7,060 bases of DNA from an uncultured Lachnospiraceae bacterium (GTDB taxonomy: Bacteria; Bacillota_A; Clostridia; Lachnospirales; Lachnospiraceae). A model generated the notes under the pieces. It saw only the letters and a list, made by a program, of their open reading frames with translations, was not told where the DNA came from and searched no databases. The first letter of the stretch is position 1, and the number at the start of each line of letters is the position of its first letter. The DNA lies in assembly GCA_947564305.1 (NCBI GenBank), contig CANOBT010000242.1, positions 1 through 7,060 on the forward strand, in the 5' to 3' direction. A program made the position numbers and the translations under genes. Shown here one piece after another: positions 6,575 to 7,060 of this stretch.

Positions 6575-7060
6575 TTACCTCCCTGTGTTGATCCGGAAAT
6601 TATCCAAATAGTCTCTGTAAAGCTGATATGTATCCTTATCTCTGTAACCAGATATCATCTCTCTATAGCCAGCTTCAGAATCAGTGACAATGTATATAGT
6701 CTTTATCTCTGTGTTTTTTTCGAGTACATATGAAAACCTTGCATATGCTTTTTCATCAATCAACACCGCAAACTTATTCTTGGGAAATATCAACATTTCA
6801 GGTAATTTTTCGTTTTCAAGCTCAGGGCAGTTTCCTATTGCTCCAGCTTTCATCCAAAGCAAGGGTAAAAGCTCCTTAAACTGAATACCTAATGCAACAG
6901 CTGTCTTATCCAGAAAGCCTAATTTGTAATAAATTACATTGCTTTCAAATCCCTCAGACATATGAAACTCTTTTTCACTACCAAATGAATAATATTCTCC
7001 CTTAAGACTATTTCCCAAGCTGTCTTTTCCAAGAACGGTACAGCATATTCTCGGCCATGT
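6575..7060 (-). CDS. C-terminal part of a probable DNA methyltransferase (modification subunit), 5' end outside window
   Basis: The reading frame is open from the right edge to a TAA at 6575-6577, giving 161 residues of a longer protein; the TTG near 7018 is internal, because the frame continues upstream without a stop. The visible part has no catalytic methyltransferase motif. From memory it resembles the C-terminal region of large N4/N6 DNA methyltransferases encoded beside ResIII helicases: an SFGSEKEF segment, a YKLGFL segment, LLPLLWMKAGAIG, then an alternating hydrophobic strand (FAVLIDE), TIYIVTDS and a tail ending LYRDYLDNFRINTGR. The expected role is to methylate the recognition site and, as in type III systems, to form the complex that guides the helicase subunit. 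The 2-base gap to the helicase supports joint translation. Coding is certain. The methyltransferase identity rests on recalled similarity and on the neighbour, and the (D/N)PP(Y/W) motif should lie beyond the window. Confidence 0.72.
   Translation of the reverse strand, partial: TWPRICCTVLGKDSLGNSLKGEYYSFGSEKEFHMSEGFESNVIYYKLGFLDKTAVALGIQFKELLPLLWMKAGAIGNCPELENEKLPEMLIFPKNKFAVLIDEKAYARFSYVLEKNTEIKTIYIVTDSEAGYREMISGYRDKDTYQLYRDYLDNFRINTGR
6578..6583 (-). promoter_or_regulatory. Ribosome binding site of the helicase gene, inside the end of the upstream gene
   Basis: Read on the minus strand, GGGAGG lies 5 bases before the helicase ATG at 6570-6572. It is formed by the last two sense codons (Gly-Arg) of the upstream gene, just before that gene's TAA. 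Ribosomes ending the upstream gene would be placed to restart on the helicase, so the two proteins are probably made in linked amounts from one mRNA. The site also fixes the helicase start at this ATG. Confidence 0.85.

Noticed and set aside
1..7060. tRNA, rRNA, CRISPR array or riboswitch
   Set aside because: I saw no cloverleaf-like segments, rRNA motifs, regularly spaced direct repeats or known riboswitch cores on either strand.

Overview
Every gene I can support in this window lies on the minus strand. The moderate-to-low GC content, strong GGAGG-type ribosome binding sites and protein families (a ResIII helicase next to a methyltransferase, an AlbA_2 protein, RhuM, a large serine recombinase, an IS66 transposase) suggest an accessory defence region of a Clostridia-type Firmicute, perhaps a gut Lachnospiraceae relative. 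That placement is inference from recalled family resemblance, not from a search.

Right half (about 3586-7060): an apparently intact two-gene operon. The 3' end of a gene that runs off the right edge (6575-7060) resembles the C-terminal part of a large DNA methyltransferase. Two bases after its stop, with the ribosome binding site inside its last codons, begins a 968-residue ResIII-type superfamily 2 helicase (3666-6572). It has all the main helicase motifs and a C-terminal segment that looks like a PD-(D/E)XK nuclease with an altered second half. Together they look like a type III-like restriction-modification pair: the methyltransferase would mark the host DNA, and the translocase-nuclease would act on unmarked DNA. 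A third gene began 23 bases downstream (3586-3642) but stops after 18 codons, where foreign sequence begins.

Left half (1-3585): a graveyard. In order away from the operon come the C-terminal part of a large serine recombinase (about 2990-3550, visibly GC-richer), the C-terminal end of an IS66 transposase (2701-2989), a RhuM-family gene with three stops, two frameshifts and a missing middle (1781-2447), an AT-rich stretch with unidentified small-ORF remnants and a perfect palindrome (1271-1780), and an AlbA_2/HATPase_c_4 gene broken by an amber codon and a one-base deletion (18-1270). Several of the stop codons sit where relatives have CGA, CAG or CAA codons, so single C-to-T changes would explain them.

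The most interesting points are the intact methyltransferase-helicase pair beside uniformly decayed neighbours, the unusual nuclease motif of the helicase, the beheaded third gene of the operon, and the layered decay of mobile-element and accessory genes.
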